The position numbers and the translations under genes were made by a program. From Opisthorchis felineus (taxonomy: Eukaryota > Platyhelminthes > Trematoda > Opisthorchiida > Opisthorchiidae), in NCBI GenBank assembly GCA_004794785.1, contig SJOL01007155.1:645388-709387 (forward strand): 64,000 nucleotides of DNA. The letters run 5' to 3'. Positions 49,301 to 60,324 of the stretch are shown in pieces. The notes beneath the pieces are model-generated. The model saw only the letters and a list, made by a program, of their open reading frames with translations, made no database searches and was not told the origin of the DNA. Each line of letters starts with the position of its first letter. The first letter of the stretch is position 1.

Positions 49301-49691
49301 ATTAAGTCAATATGAGCGCAATAATTTGGCGGATGCCCTATATACTAGAATTGTAGAAAAAGGAGAATCGGTTTTTCTTCAAGGAGACGTTGGTCAAGAA
49401 ATGTTTTTCATTGAGTCCGGTTCGGTAGTAGTACGGATGACCACCCCTGAAAAGCCCGACGAGTACACTGAGCTCTGCACACTTGGACAGTATCAATATT
49501 TTGGTGAGCTGGCGCTTCTAACAAAAAATCCTCGGGCGGCATCTGTTTATGCCCTAGAACGCACCCGGCTGGCCGTATTGGAGGTAGATAGTTTCGAACG
49601 CATTCTGGGACCTTGTCAAGACCTTCTTAATCAAAAGGCCCAGGAATATGCCGAAACGCTGGACAAACTCACTGCAGAAAACAGAATCTGA
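34206..49691 (+). CDS. PKA regulatory subunit, RII-like (three-exon gene, whole span)
   Basis: Regulatory subunit of cAMP-dependent protein kinase, which holds catalytic subunits inactive until cAMP binds. The CDS is join(34206-34374, 46089-46127, 48754-49691): 381 residues, the normal family length. Order of parts: RII-type dimerization/docking helix around residues 15-50; a short Ser/Asp-rich linker; inhibitor site RRGGV at 86-90; cAMP-binding domain A with FGELAL at 194-199 and Arg205; domain B with FGELAL at 319-324 and Arg330. Both introns are phase 1 with GT-AG ends. Domain A matches RII proteins as I know them (the [15 protein letters not shown] stretch), but the inhibitor site carries Gly where RII has a phosphorylatable Ser, as in RI. 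Intron 1 contains TE debris. The assignment is very secure; a missed micro-exon is possible but not needed by the phases. Confidence 0.95.
35340..35960 (-). pseudogene. RTE-like LINE 3' end, decayed
   Basis: Minus-strand frames contain [19 protein letters not shown] (about 35740-35810) and [14 protein letters not shown] (about 35340-35385), typical of the RT C-terminal part and the ORF end of trematode RTE elements, with stops and frameshifts between. It lies in PKA-R intron 1. Confidence 0.72.
38963..39786 (-). repeat. 823-bp dispersed repeat, copy 2 (inverted), in PKA-R intron 1
   Basis: Inverted partner of 17664-18486, with a few substitutions and the same small frame (39165-39389, minus). 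Lies within PKA-R intron 1, antisense relative to copy 1. No clear target-site duplication seen at its ends. Confidence 0.9.
40090..40420 (+). pseudogene. Non-LTR reverse transcriptase fragment
   Basis: DDGIP, a stop, then [16 protein letters not shown] (40116-40180) mirrors the [S/N]G[V/I]PQGSVLGPLLF...YVNDL box of CR1/jockey-type RTs. Downstream [14 protein letters not shown] and nearby text resemble an ORF 3' end. Short and broken. Intron 1 of PKA-R. Confidence 0.55.
40950..41120 (+). mobile_element. tRNA-derived SINE (intact box A)
   Basis: Has a box A-like gctggctcagtggttagagcg, a box B-like region in a degraded form, and a body with gcactctggcactatccca. The 3' end is ggtgttacaactgaacg. 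Other copies in the window share the same layout. Sits in PKA-R intron 1 beside LINE fragments. Confidence 0.82.
41180..42430 (+). pseudogene. Probable LINE fragment (ORF1/endonuclease start)
   Basis: Interrupted frames on the plus strand; the segment 42180-42400 reads [20 protein letters not shown] and IIYCPIPG, resembling the start of CR1-like endonucleases (the 'YRPP' region). The part before it is unmatched but of similar composition and directly adjoins the SINE at 40950. Confidence 0.4.
42431..46088. other. Remainder of PKA-R intron 1
   Basis: No further repeat or exon is recognised here. Small open frames on both strands have no support. Confidence 0.5.
46089..46127 (+). CDS. PKA-R exon 2: 39-nt linker micro-exon
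   Basis: The acceptor is preceded by a pyrimidine tract (ctcctccattttcag) and the donor is CCT|GTGAGT. Enters and leaves in phase 1, so it joins exon 1 and exon 3 without a frame break. It encodes a hydrophilic linker with KRAES and acidic/Asn residues. Its skipping would keep frame (39 nt), so a shorter isoform is possible. Support comes from splice sites and phase, not from domain homology. Confidence 0.8.
48180..48248 (-). ncRNA. tRNA-like sequence (pseudo-tRNA or SINE head)
   Basis: Minus-strand gaagtagctcagcagctacg resembles box A, and ggtctcgggttccgttccc resembles box B at tRNA-like spacing. The anticodon arm is imperfect and no paired 7-bp acceptor stem is evident, so a working tRNA is unlikely. 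It differs from the main SINE family in the window. Confidence 0.4.
48754..49691 (+). CDS. PKA-R exon 3: inhibitor site and two cAMP-binding domains
   Basis: Starts after acceptor ttctcattttag and runs to TGA at 49689-49691, coding 311 residues. It contains RRGGV (residues 86-90), then [10 protein letters not shown] and ILLFRCLD as in RII. The two cyclic-nucleotide-binding domains have phosphate-binding cassettes with Glu196/Arg205 and Glu321/Arg330, all retained, so both sites should bind cAMP. Reading back from the acceptor the frame stays open to an ATG at 48705, but this intronic stretch has a polypyrimidine tract and is not coding. The C-terminus ends LTAENRI. Confidence 0.95.
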
Positions 49692-49754
49692 ATCGCCCAA
49701 TGAGCTGCAGCAAGGCAACGAAAAGAGAGCCAATAACGTGAACTTATAAAACCT

Positions 49755-49760
49755 AATAAA
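49755..49760 (+). terminator. Polyadenylation signal of the PKA-R gene
   Basis: A canonical AATAAA lies 64 nt after the PKA-R stop codon, followed by a T-rich stretch (ttttattttctcattttc). It gives a compact 3' UTR of roughly 80-100 nt. The cleavage site itself cannot be read. Confidence 0.7.
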
Positions 49761-52639
49761 TTTTATTTTCTCATTTTCATTCAATCATACGTTTTTAAAC
49801 ATTGATGGGGATTACGGGGAACAACCTATTTTGGTTTTCACTATTACACAAGATCCGCAAACATTATTAGTGAACGCCACTCAAAGTAGCTGCCTCACCT
49901 TTTGCTACGTAAACATGTGGAGTTTTACAACTACCTGGAATAGTCGCGAAGCAAGACCAATCAATAGCCTGGTCTCTGTGGAACCGGCAGCCGACTTCGC
50001 ATCGGCCATGATGCAGTCACTCAGGACATGCGAAACGCAATATCTCTTCCTCCCTCCCCCCTGAATGTCACAGGTAAGCGATGCTTGGAAGACCAAAAAC
50101 CCTATCGATGACCTCGCGCCTGACAAAACCTAGAAGCTGTTTCTTCTGGAAACGCCCAAAACAAAAAAATCAACACGATTATCCATCAACAGGAATAACT
50201 GACCTTACGAGCATTAATCTCGTGGATAAATGTATCCGATTCACTCACTAGTACGTTCACAATTCTCACTCGTTGGTGGTCAGTCAATCATAAATACGGC
50301 TGCTTCATTCGTCCCTGAGATAACTGTTACCAAATTCAGTTGGAGTTTTGACTAACCAGCGTGACGATGCAACACGAGCGAATTCGCGTTGGCCATGAGT
50401 TTATTTAAGGCTTCAAGTGACATCCCGTTGGTTTCGTAATAACTGGGGATCCAGTTATGTTGGCTCGTATAGTTAGTAGAAGTCCATTTTTTCCGAAGTT
50501 GTTTGCAATTTTCCCCTACGACCCCGAAGACGCAAGGTTCAGTCAAATTCGTGCGCCCTGCATAGAAGGACCTGACCAAACAGCAGCACAAACTGAGGTA
50601 AAAAAGTGAACTCAATAAATCGGATACCTAGTGGGTTTAATCATGCGGTAACTAAGGCGGGTATTGTCCCCAGCACCAATACCCGACAAGTAGTGGACTG
50701 GGACAGTAGTCATACCATGAAAAACAGGAATATCTGAAATCATTGGAGGAATGTTGAATAGGGCTAACAATAGAGCAGCACCATGCGAATGAAAAATATT
50801 CACACTCAGTACTGATTCTGTTTGAGGATCCTCTCCCGGTTGCAAACATTTTGGACCGCAGATACAAAATAAAAAGGTAACGCACGAAGTCATATATAGG
50901 ATAAACAGCCAGGGGGTTTCACACCCGAACTGGTGAGCGCAAGTGAGACATAAACAAACAACCAGGAAAGGCACGTTAAACACTCAGCAATGACGATAAA
51001 CGCAGTGAACATTAGGCACATGACAAACTTGGAAAATGTGGAAGTTTTGAGATGGTTTCACAGCCGGTGTCACATCACACACGGTGGTCTGCGTTTTTCG
51101 GTGAAGTGGCCTGGATCCAAAGTGTAAAGTCCAAGCAAGTTAGAATCCTTTTAAGGTCCAAAACTCCAATCCATTGTCACAGCAATTCCTATCTCACACA
51201 AATCAACAAGATTTGTGAACGGTGATTTCACAATTGTATGGGGGTCATCAACAACAGTAATCATGGGAGAGCTTGAAAAACAGCAGAATTTTCCAGGTTG
51301 AACAGAAATATGGCATAACTGGTCCTCACCCCGGTAATAAGGGACGAAGTAGGAAGAATTTTGGGCAGAACATGGGAAGTGTCATGAAAAAAACACAGTC
51401 AGGGTTTACAGGAAAATGCTTTGAAGGAAATGACGCGAACTCTACAGAGTAGGAAGGAACTGAGCAAGATCAATCAAGAGTGCTGTCTCATCAGCACAGC
51501 TTTGAAAAGATCCCACTTCGAAACCTCCGTAACTGATGTTTTATAGCAACACCTAATTGGTTATGAAGTGGTAGGCGTTGGTATCTTTGTATATCCAGCA
51601 TGATAACACGAACCACGTGTTTCCAGTGCGTTTGGAACTGTGACTGCACGGTCCGATACATTCACAAGAGAGAATAGAAACTATTTATCACTGAGGTGAA
51701 AAGTTCGAAATTCATCTCGTTGAAATATCTCAGTCATTTGATCACGTGACAGGTCATGACAACAATGATCATCCGAAACCCTAGATATGTGCATCACTCA
51801 TATTACCAATTTGCTCGGTCTGGAGAGACATCTTAAAAGAAAAATCCTAAAGTAGGGCCACATTAATGAATCCAAATGACGGGGAATTCACGTTAGCATA
51901 GTCAGTATTATCCTAAGACGTTTAAACACAAGAAATAGCCATAATCCCTAATTCTCTCCACAATTTTAGCATCATTTTGAGAGCACTACAGTAAGCGCGC
52001 ACTTCTATCTCTTTCGAATGTCTGACGATGAATTCGAAGTCACATAAGCTTGGCACATCAGAAATGTACATCCATATCCCAAACCTCTGATACACTAATT
52101 CGAATAGTTGCTATTATCACGCATTGCCACAAAACGATGGTACGATTCACAGTTCACTCACAAATGGCTTCTGTTACGTCGCGTGAAGGTGTCGAGCTGA
52201 CCAACGTACAGTCATCATTTTAACCCAATTGAATCACCATCGTCATAGAAAGAAATACACCAGTGGGATCTGGTGACGGATTGCCCGACAGCCATAGAGG
52301 AAGATCCTAGTAATAGGAGGAAATAGAGAGAAGGGATGGAGACTTATTGCAAAAATCCCTGTCCGTAGGGAAAACACCGACAGCAACGTAGCTGCACCTA
52401 CCAAAACCAACACGTTGGAACAAGGCGCCACCAGTGAGACTGATATAACTTTCTTTCGAAACTCTTCAGTAAGAGCCCCGCGCAAACCACAAATAAGTGT
52501 TAGTTAGTCAGTCCTGCTAACTGACAGCAAGCTCATCACTAGGACTGGCTGTCCGGGACGTGCTGTAGAGGTGTCAACCACATGCAAGGAGAATTATGTG
52601 AACCCCACATAGGAAGGCGCGAAGATTCCATAGGAATCA
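49761..52639. other. No gene seen downstream of PKA-R
   Basis: Hydrophobic minus-strand open frames at 50352-50983 have signal-like N-termini but no consistent splice structure or known family. Confidence 0.4.
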
Positions 52640-54720
52640 ACTTGACAATAGCCGTGTAGTCGCATCATGGCTCTTTTGAATTATCCGTCAGTTAGAGTTT
52701 GGAGTAGATGGTTTGGAAAACCGCAGTCGGGCATATGTAGTTAATGCCTCAACCAACTTTACCCGAAAAGCCTTATCTGCTACTCGAGTGAGTCCGATGT
52801 ACTGCCTCATGCTGCAATCAGATAACGCCTGCTGCACTACGCATTAACCGATGGGCAATTACCTGAATAAGTTTAATCTCCTCAGACTGAAGGAGGCAAG
52901 TCTCCCAGTCACACAGTTGGACTGTTCTAACGTTCACTTTGTAGGCCAGCTCTTTGACCCGTGATACTCGTTTCTGAAGCCAGAGGTGAGGCAGACTGAC
53001 TAATATTGCTCGTGTCCTGCCGTGTGCATGGATGGACCTCGTCTGTCACATTGCAGTTACGGCTTGCATTGCTACCAAGATAAGTAATCTTGTCAAAAAA
53101 CAAAGTTACCATTCTGAAGTTTCAAATTGGTACATAGGAATGGGAAAGCCTGAAGTAAGACCTAATAATTCGAAGACGAAAACTGCATGCCTAGACAAGT
53201 GAGCACTTCCGGTGTCCTGTTAATGGTTGTTTGTGCAGAAGTATGATCGCCAGGTGGTAGAATAATGCCACTCATAATGTAAGGCCATCAAATGTGACAC
53301 CAAAACTCGTCGTCGCTTTTGGAGTACACTCGATGGTGTCAATGGCCAAAATAAACAAGAATGGGAGAACGAACATCCCCGGAGAACCCCTTAGTTGTGG
53401 GGAACTTTTGGAGAGCCCATTGTAAACCCTAACGGGACCAGAGCTATGGAAATACATGACACGAAGAATAATTACAAACTCCGAGGGTCCACGTCTTTGG
53501 CTAATTGTGTGGAACAACTAATCTATCCACGGAGTCGGAAGCTCATTTAACGTCAAGGAAAACCGCCATTGGCGGTCAGTGGCATGTGACGCTACCCTAG
53601 CACTTGACGTAATGTGAAAACCTAGTCAATACAACCCATACCTGGTCGAAATCCTGTAAGGTTCCCCCACACTTTTATCTTACGTGATGAGGTCAGACGA
53701 TGTAGTATTATTGTGGCTAGCAGCCACGTTACAACTGGAGTAACGCTTTTTAATCCTACGGTTGGGGCAGCCGCGATTTCAATAAAGACAGAAGGATTGA
53801 GTGGCTCCAACTTACTTGGACGAATTCTTGTTCTCATATTAGCTTAGACAACCTGACGGAACGCAAGGACTCACCACCGTCTTTGAACACCGCTGGTGTG
53901 AGCTCACCCGGCCATGCAACCTCAAGGCAGAATGTCATATTAGTACTTCGGAAACTGAGGGAGGGTCTGAATTGCCAGACCACGGCTAGATCTGAGTGGG
54001 TCGAATGAAAGAAATGTGTACAGGGGGGACAACTAACCTGTTGTTCGAAATATTCAATCCAGCGGTCAACACGCTAGTTCACGGTGTATAGTAAATCCCA
54101 ACTTTTATCTTTCTTGACCTCACTAACAGCTGGTTTTCTTGGTCCCATTCTGTGTATCGGGTAAAATTTCGGAATATAACCAGGTGCACTAGCTTTCTTC
54201 ATTTTCAGAGCCCTTCGGCACCACCAGGTCTTTCGTTCTGTACGGACATCTTGATGGAGCTGATAGCGGACAGACCTACTTGTTGCATTGTGCTCAACGT
54301 TCGAATGGGTACAACATCTCGCATGGAGGAGCGACAATGTTTGTTCTGCACTCCAGTGCGTACATGGTGGGCCTCCAGAAGCACATGCCAAGGTCGCCGT
54401 TGCGTCTGGTGGTGTTTATCTTGTCCGGGTTACGACTGACGTTTCCTGGGAAAGTTGCTTTAAACGTTTTGTATAGGTTAGTTTGATGAAGTTACGTAAC
54501 TTGTGGGTCAGGAAATTTTTCGATGGCTAAGCGAGCAGTTTGTCTTCGGTCTCTCCGGGAAACTTGTTGAAAAAATACACTGGGCAAGAGCATGATCTGA
54601 CTTAAGTGGTCCAGAAAGATGGGCAGTCAACAACGGATCCTCGCCACTGGGTGTTAATGGCTCCACGGTTGTCCACCAGGAGGGAAACGCCAACTAGCGC
54701 AAGGGCGTCTACCGCGGCTG
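52640..54720 (-). pseudogene. RTE-like LINE remnant (endonuclease end to RT 3' end)
   Basis: Read right to left, frames shift among LKSDHALA (endonuclease end, about 54600), KTWWCRRALKMKKA and GPRKPAVSEV (about 54150-54230), LTGFRPGMGCID (about 53630-53660, RT), RGSPGMFVLPFLF (about 53370, RT), ITYLGSN (about 53080) and LLQSEEIKLIQV (about 52870). This is the order of RTE-type ORF2 proteins in trematodes. The catalytic YADD box was not found, and stops are frequent. Confidence 0.78.
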
Positions 54721-55505
54721 AGAAGTAAATGGCTGTATAAGACAACCACCACTGTCCTTATGCCCAAGGTGAAAAAGTTACCAAGTCGCGCCGACTTGTA
54801 CAGTGAAATCACCAGCGACTCGGACAATAGCTGAGCTCATACTGGGTTGCGGGTTACCTCCCAATAAAAAGTATTTTCACCGAATCAGAGCTACAGTTGG
54901 CTGATGCTCATGCACAAACTAGAAATAAAGAGTGGATACTAGTTTGGTTCTTGCGGAAGTCGACAAAAGGGAGGCCAAAAGACAATTATTTACTGGGATC
55001 TTGCCAGATAAAAAGCTTCAACGAAAGCTTCTGGCTCACAAACCTGATCGCTAGGCAGCGGTGTTTAGCATAAGACCACTAGAATGATGCAGCTCTTGAG
55101 AAATATGTTGACACACATGTTTCACCTGAAACCTGGAGGGCCAGCCAGTAAGACCTCCGTACTTTGGCCAACCCGGTGTCGAAAACTGCGAATGTCACGG
55201 ACAACCTCCAGTATAATTCAGTGAGTCAGAGAGGTGCACGAACCGTCACACCACCGTAAGGTACAGCCCCGTCGTGACGGTTAACGCAATTGAGAAAGCG
55301 TACGATAATGACTTGCTCAATGCATAGAAGAGCAGACGTCTCTGACTTAATATCCGGATAGGTGATTGATTTGGAACGGGGATGCAAACAGACTCAAAGT
55401 ATTGCACTTGAGTTAAATAGGTTTCAAAATGAAATGACCGGAGTACATCGACAGAACCGAACCTTGGATTGGTGCCACATTTTCACCACAACTAATTCCC
55501 TTTTT

Positions 55506-55823
55506 TAGCGAAATACACTCATTTGCAAACAAATTTGGTTTTGCGAGAGACTCACCTGGAACCCAGCTGAATCACTCGTTTGTGATGTTTCCAGGCAACT
55601 GAATGTGCTGCACCAGGCCGCCTCATGTTTCAGCAACCTTATGAGTAGTGCATTACGTATATACATGTATCGCGATATCTCGAATATCGTACCAACTGAA
55701 ACATGAGGCGGCCTGGTGCAGCACATTCAGTTGCCTGGAAACATCACAAACGAGAGATTCAGCTGGGTTCCAGGTGAGTCTCTCGCAAAACCAAATTTGT
55801 TTGCAAATGAGTGTATTTCGCTA
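55506..55823. repeat. Near-perfect hairpin, 128-bp arms
   Basis: Arms 55506-55633 and 55696-55823 are reverse complements with about one mismatch and a 62-nt spacer. They carry ggtgagtct...caaaaccaaat, similar to the 823-bp repeat (18192-18240). The spacer starts with a 29-bp word (55631-55659) repeated directly at 55938-55966. Confidence 0.92.
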
Positions 55824-55879
55824 ATTTCGTGCAATTTAGTTTCAAGTAGAACATAAGGTTGACGGAAACTCGGGGACTG

Positions 55880-55966
55880 CACCTACCTGATGAGCTTCAA
55901 GAAGGGCGAAACCGGTTGTGGGCTGTCGAAGAATTCTCAGCAACCTTATGAGTAGTGCATTACGTA
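55880..55966 (-). repeat. Fragment related to the 823-bp repeat
   Basis: Contains agaagggcgaaaccggttg and tgggctgtcgaag, which match on the opposite strand the 823-bp copy near 18121-18165, followed by the 29-bp word shared with the hairpin spacer. Confidence 0.6.
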
Positions 55967-56217
55967 ACTCACTTTTTGATTTCACTTCACTTCCTGCAAA
56001 GCATATTCCTGTACATCCTAGACCTTTGAGAGTACGAACCACATGCTAACTAAGACCACTTCCATCCCCCATTATTAGGAAAAACGAACGTAGTCCTACA
56101 GTTTCGTCGAAAACCAGCTGCCTCATCATGGTTGGTCTAAATAACATTCTTATGTGACGGCGGACACCAGGAGATAACACTTATGGGTACCTATCAACAA
56201 CTGCATAACCGTTCGGA

Positions 56218-56350
56218 TGTAGCACCCTATCGGTGCCTAACTGCTATGCTACCCGTAGGAAGCACGAGAGCTGGGATACTGCCAGGTTGCCCAACCCTAG
56301 ACAGGGAAAGTCGAGATGCAGAGGTCGGGTTCGAACCACGGATTGGCCAT
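56218..56350 (-). mobile_element. tRNA-derived SINE, 5'-truncated
   Basis: Contains the body and box B complement (gtcgggttcgaaccacgg), but lacks box A at its right end. Same family as the copy at 61830-62007. Confidence 0.78.
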
Positions 56351-57965
56351 TGTACGGGAATCACATCTATTCGACCTAACCCAGAAAATTTTAAAACTTT
56401 CAAAGAGCTGTCTAGCGTCCACCGCCTAATTTACCTGTGCACTCTTATCCGGATCCCGGAGCTTTGGAAGACGCCCATTCCGCATACTTCCTATGAGTGC
56501 CCAAGAGGACGAGAACCCATATCGAGTCATCAATAGAATACACCAAACAATAATAAAAGGGTTGATTGTACTGAAACCAGTTGACTGAATGAGCCATTTC
56601 AGCATGTGGTCCGTGGCACAATTAAACGTTTGTATCTACGCATACCATGAAAATCTTTGAGTATTACAGTCACCAGTTTGCCAAAGCAAGGCATTGCAGC
56701 GAAGTATCAGTCTAGTGGCTTCGTGACCAGTTTTTTACAGAATGCGTGACCCTGGTGATAACCAGCCAAGTATACGACGTTGTTGCAGACAGCTAAGAAC
56801 TAAGAACCAGGGAAATCACAAGAATGCCCGCCCATATTTGTTATAAAGACGGCAAGCTTTGGAGGTACCATCAAATTAAGATGGAATACATTCCATCTAA
56901 CAGTGACCGAGATTTACATCATTGCCTGTTGAAAACAAGGTAGATGAAATGAGATATAAGCTTAGGACAGCCGATAGCAGACACCGTTTCAAAGGAATTT
57001 CAAAAATTTTTATTCCAAGCCGATCTAGATAAGTGACGAGATATGGACACCCTCGGTCAAATAGCGGTTGTCCCGAGGCCAAACATATGGGTGACTGTAG
57101 TCGGTTTCCGATGTCCTCTTAATTTTGCGCCTTCTGGAAATTTGTGTAAGCTTGAAGCTGGCACACACGCAGTTGCTTACGATGTACATTGAGTTATGAT
57201 TTAAAAAACAGATAACCAGTGTTTTGTACACGACTGGTTGACACAGACTCCAAGTTGTGGCTAGCGATACGCCCTTGTTTACTTTTGACATTCAATGGCT
57301 GGCACTAAGACTGCCAGTTGTGAACCACGGGTTCACAACTGGTTCACTACAACTATGTGGAAGGTATTCCCAAATTGAACCGTACATCCTTTTGAATTGG
57401 AAGCACAGCTCACCTCAGGGTTAGTTGCAATGCCAGAACGAGGTGCTTCAGATGGTACCATCATGCCCATTAAATAATCTGCTACGAACTATCACGAGAC
57501 ATCAGTTGAACTGTGATGATTTTCCACAAACCGGTCATGTGAATTGCCACTAAAAGTGAGGCCAATTTGATGAGGTCATCGTTGCATCGATGATACGGTC
57601 GCGTAACTAAGGTATTCTGAGGGCCACAGCGGAGAGGCAATATCCTCACAGGCCACAACTAAAATGAGCTGGAGATAGTTCAGTGTAAGAGGTACATCCG
57701 ACCAACCGGAATTTCTGTGATCCGAACCCAACTAGGGCTTTTCGATTGCTTCTGACGTCCTTTAAGTCATCGTGCTGCATTCCGGCCGCGTGGCAACAAT
57801 ACGTCGAAAGAGCACTAAGATTTAGTGAGTTGATTCGATTGTATCACTATGGCATCAAGTTATTCTAGCAAAATATTGATTAGCCTAGGTTACATTTTTG
57901 TCGACATGCCAGTTTTGCACGGTGGTTCAAAGAAGGTTCATCAGTAGTGATAATGAAGGCTCATC
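56351..57965. other. No feature seen
   Basis: AT-rich sequence between two SINE copies with only short unsupported frames. Confidence 0.45.
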
Positions 57966-58128
57966 TGTGACGCCGTTTCGGTGCACAGTTGCAGTTTAAT
58001 TTGAAGGCACGAAAGCTGGGATGTACAAGACCACCCAAGCCTAGATCAGAGCAAACGAAAAGCCAGAGTTGGGCTCGAGCCACTGGCCTTCCGGTCACTA
58101 GTTTCGAAGCCTAAACATCGACCTATCC
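57966..58128 (-). mobile_element. Diverged tRNA-derived SINE
   Basis: Has gaaagctgggatgtacaaga, a degraded box B (gggctcgagccactggcc) and ccggtcactag, aligning with the other SINEs with several gaps. An old copy. Confidence 0.6.
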
Positions 58129-58730
58129 CCAGGCAACCGGTACGTTCCAGCATAATTTCGGTTTGTCAATCAGCTGGCCATGAGCGTACATAAGTCCATT
58201 TCCCATGAAAATTTGTGTTAAACATCGGCGAGCTTCCATTTTCCGAATAAGTAGACTCAAGCGGTAAATGAAATAAAACCTATCTATCTCGACAGCGTGA
58301 GTTCGAAAGATTCTGCGACGATTGAAGCTAGGGGATACTGGTAGCGCACCCATTTCGATCAAGTTTTATTCTGGAGGTAGTTTCACAGACAGGTATGTTT
58401 CCATTCACACGCCTTCGAATATTTTGGACTGATGATTCACTTCCAACAAGAGGCCACTCCCGCTAGCTTTTATTTTTTTAACGACGAATCAGACAGAAAT
58501 TGAAAAGACAGATCTGACCCAAGCTGTCCTATAAAGAAACCCACACAAGCTAACTACCCATTGCTTTCAGTTAAACAGTCATAAAGGCCAAAGGGTACAT
58601 GTGATGGATTTCCGGTAACAACTATTTCGATTTACCCGGGCGTACACTGCAAGGATTGACAACCTTGAAACTAACATTTATAATGATTGTGCATAAAGTT
58701 GAGGTGACCATGAGAAGTGGGTAAAACAGT

Positions 58731-58808
58731 CTAAGGAAACCCATCAAAATCATCCTCGGACAATTCTTTCGCACTCTCCAATTCTTGTTGCTCACGTTCG
58801 CGCCGCTC
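58731..58808 (-). CDS. C-terminal exon of an unrecognised gene (acidic tail)
   Basis: After acceptor catcgttttctttcag a 25-residue frame reads ERREREQQELESAKELSEDD and then FDGFP before TAG (58731-58733). The charged helix followed by an acidic tail is typical of a genuine protein C-terminus. Upstream exons are not found within the window; the LTR element and SINEs to the right may sit in the preceding intron. No close AATAAA was seen downstream. A second frame in the same exon is open for about 60 residues but looks less protein-like. Confidence 0.5.
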   Translation of the reverse strand, partial: ERREREQQELESAKELSEDDFDGFP

Positions 58809-58934
58809 CTGAAAGAAAACGATGCACAATATAGAAGTATAATGAGAACAGTATCGATGACAAGAAAACGGAGAATTGCTAAAGCGAATGCTAGTATGTA
58901 TCCGCATAACAAAACTTCCAATCATAGAGGCGAT

Positions 58935-58985
58935 GCGCAAAAATGTTAGGCTGAATTGGGTGGTGGAGTTTGTTCACTGGGTTTT
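58935..58985 (-). CDS. Candidate alternative terminal exon
   Basis: Acceptor catcgttcttgtttctag is followed, in phase 2, by YDKEAKPSEQTPPPNSA and TAA. It lies 126 nt upstream of the acceptor of the exon at 58808 on the same strand. It could be another 3' end of the same gene or of a neighbouring one; its entry phase differs from that of the 58808 exon, so a simple exon swap would need different upstream donors. Confidence 0.3.
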
Positions 58986-59929
58986 GCTTCTTTGTCGTAC
59001 CTAGAAACAAGAACGATGCGATCCTTTAACTGGGAGGGGGCTCAAGAGAAAATTTTTATCGGCCCAGAAGCCGGAAAAGCAAGTGAAGCAAAGGCGTGTT
59101 GGTGTTGGCTCGAGCCTATCTTCGCAAAGGAGTAAAAGTTTACAGAAACTTTCTTAGGCGAATGGGACAGTGGATACCATAGCTGCATCGATACTTTACA
59201 GTCGGTGGCAAACCCCTCTTCTTCATTGGGTGTCAACAGTGGTATTGAAATTTATGAGCACGTCTGCAATTATAAACTTTCGTGATAATAAACGACCGAT
59301 CAACCGTTATCTAAGTCCTCATCACAATTTTAACGGTGTATGTGAACAAAAGGCTTGAAAAAAGATGCTAGGGGTATTTAAAAGTCTAACATTTGCTTTG
59401 TCACTGACCTCGATAACTTTAAGGCATTGTTTCAGTCGACTGTCTTACGGTGAGAAGGCATTCACATGATTTGTATAGTCACAAAATACAGTATAACATA
59501 TGCTCATATCCAGCCTACTTTGTAATGGATACGTTTATTTCACCGCGCTACTGACAAACGTCTTTTCCTCAATCCGCCCCACCTCCGAATTAAAGACCCC
59601 TCTAATTAAAGGGACTGCTTTGGACCGGTCCTAAGAAGTTTACCAATATAATAGTCGACAAGTAAATAATCGCAAAATACAACAGGAAATGTCGGCAGTT
59701 TCGGTCCTACTACTCTGAAATTAGGAATTCCTTTCTCAGCTGTCAGAAAACACGAATAGTTGTGGCATAGTAGTTTCCATGAAGGACAGATTCCTGAAAA
59801 TAATCCCAGAATGCCATAAATCTACTGAGACCCTCAAACTCCACCAAAATCGTAGTACGGAAGCCGTCAAGCATCTGGACCAGAAAAGCCAGCTGCCGAT
59901 TGAACGCTCAATCAGTCAATCAATTCAGT

Positions 59930-60051
59930 AACGGCCGACGATGATGAGTGTTCAGACATGCCACAGAAGCACGACCGCCGATAATGAGTGTTCAGGCATG
60001 TGACAGAAGCAACGGCCCACGATGATGAATATTCGGGCATGACATAGAAGT
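59930..60051. repeat. Three tandem 40-41-bp units
   Basis: Units 59930-59970, 59971-60010 and 60011-60051 share gatgagtgttca, gcatg and agaagc with about 75-85% identity. They lie in the presumed U3 of the LTR. Confidence 0.8.
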
Positions 60052-60235
60052 AACGCCTACCAATCACCCAACGCCGATCGCACGGCCTACAGTCAAGGTC
60101 AAAAGTGCGCTTTAAATACCGCGATGCCCACGTAATTCATGCATTCGCTTGTTCGCAATAAAGCTGTTGCGTTCCTTGTTGGTGAATCTTTTTTCGACGC
60201 TAAGGTACTGGAGCGGGGATTGCAGTTAGTTACAC
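59930..60235 (+). mobile_element. Probable LTR of a Ty3/gypsy-like element
   Basis: Precedes the gag-like region and contains a TATA-like tttaaatacc (60111-60120) and AATAAA (60157-60162) in the order expected of U3-R. The U3 part carries three tandem 41-bp units. The exact LTR ends and a matching second LTR were not found, so this is inferred from position and signals. Confidence 0.45.
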
Positions 60236-60324
60236 CAGACTGGCGGTTCCAGAACCCACGCAAGTAGGATACTAACTGCTGAACCACTGATGAAAATTCT
60301 GCTGTGACAACAAAATCAGTTTGA

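Noticed and set aside
50352..50983. Hydrophobic minus-strand frames suggesting a membrane protein
   Set aside because: No consistent exon structure, no family match and no conserved residues that I could recognise.
59930..60051. CRISPR-like array
   Set aside because: Units are contiguous diverged tandem repeats without unique spacers, and the genome is eukaryotic.
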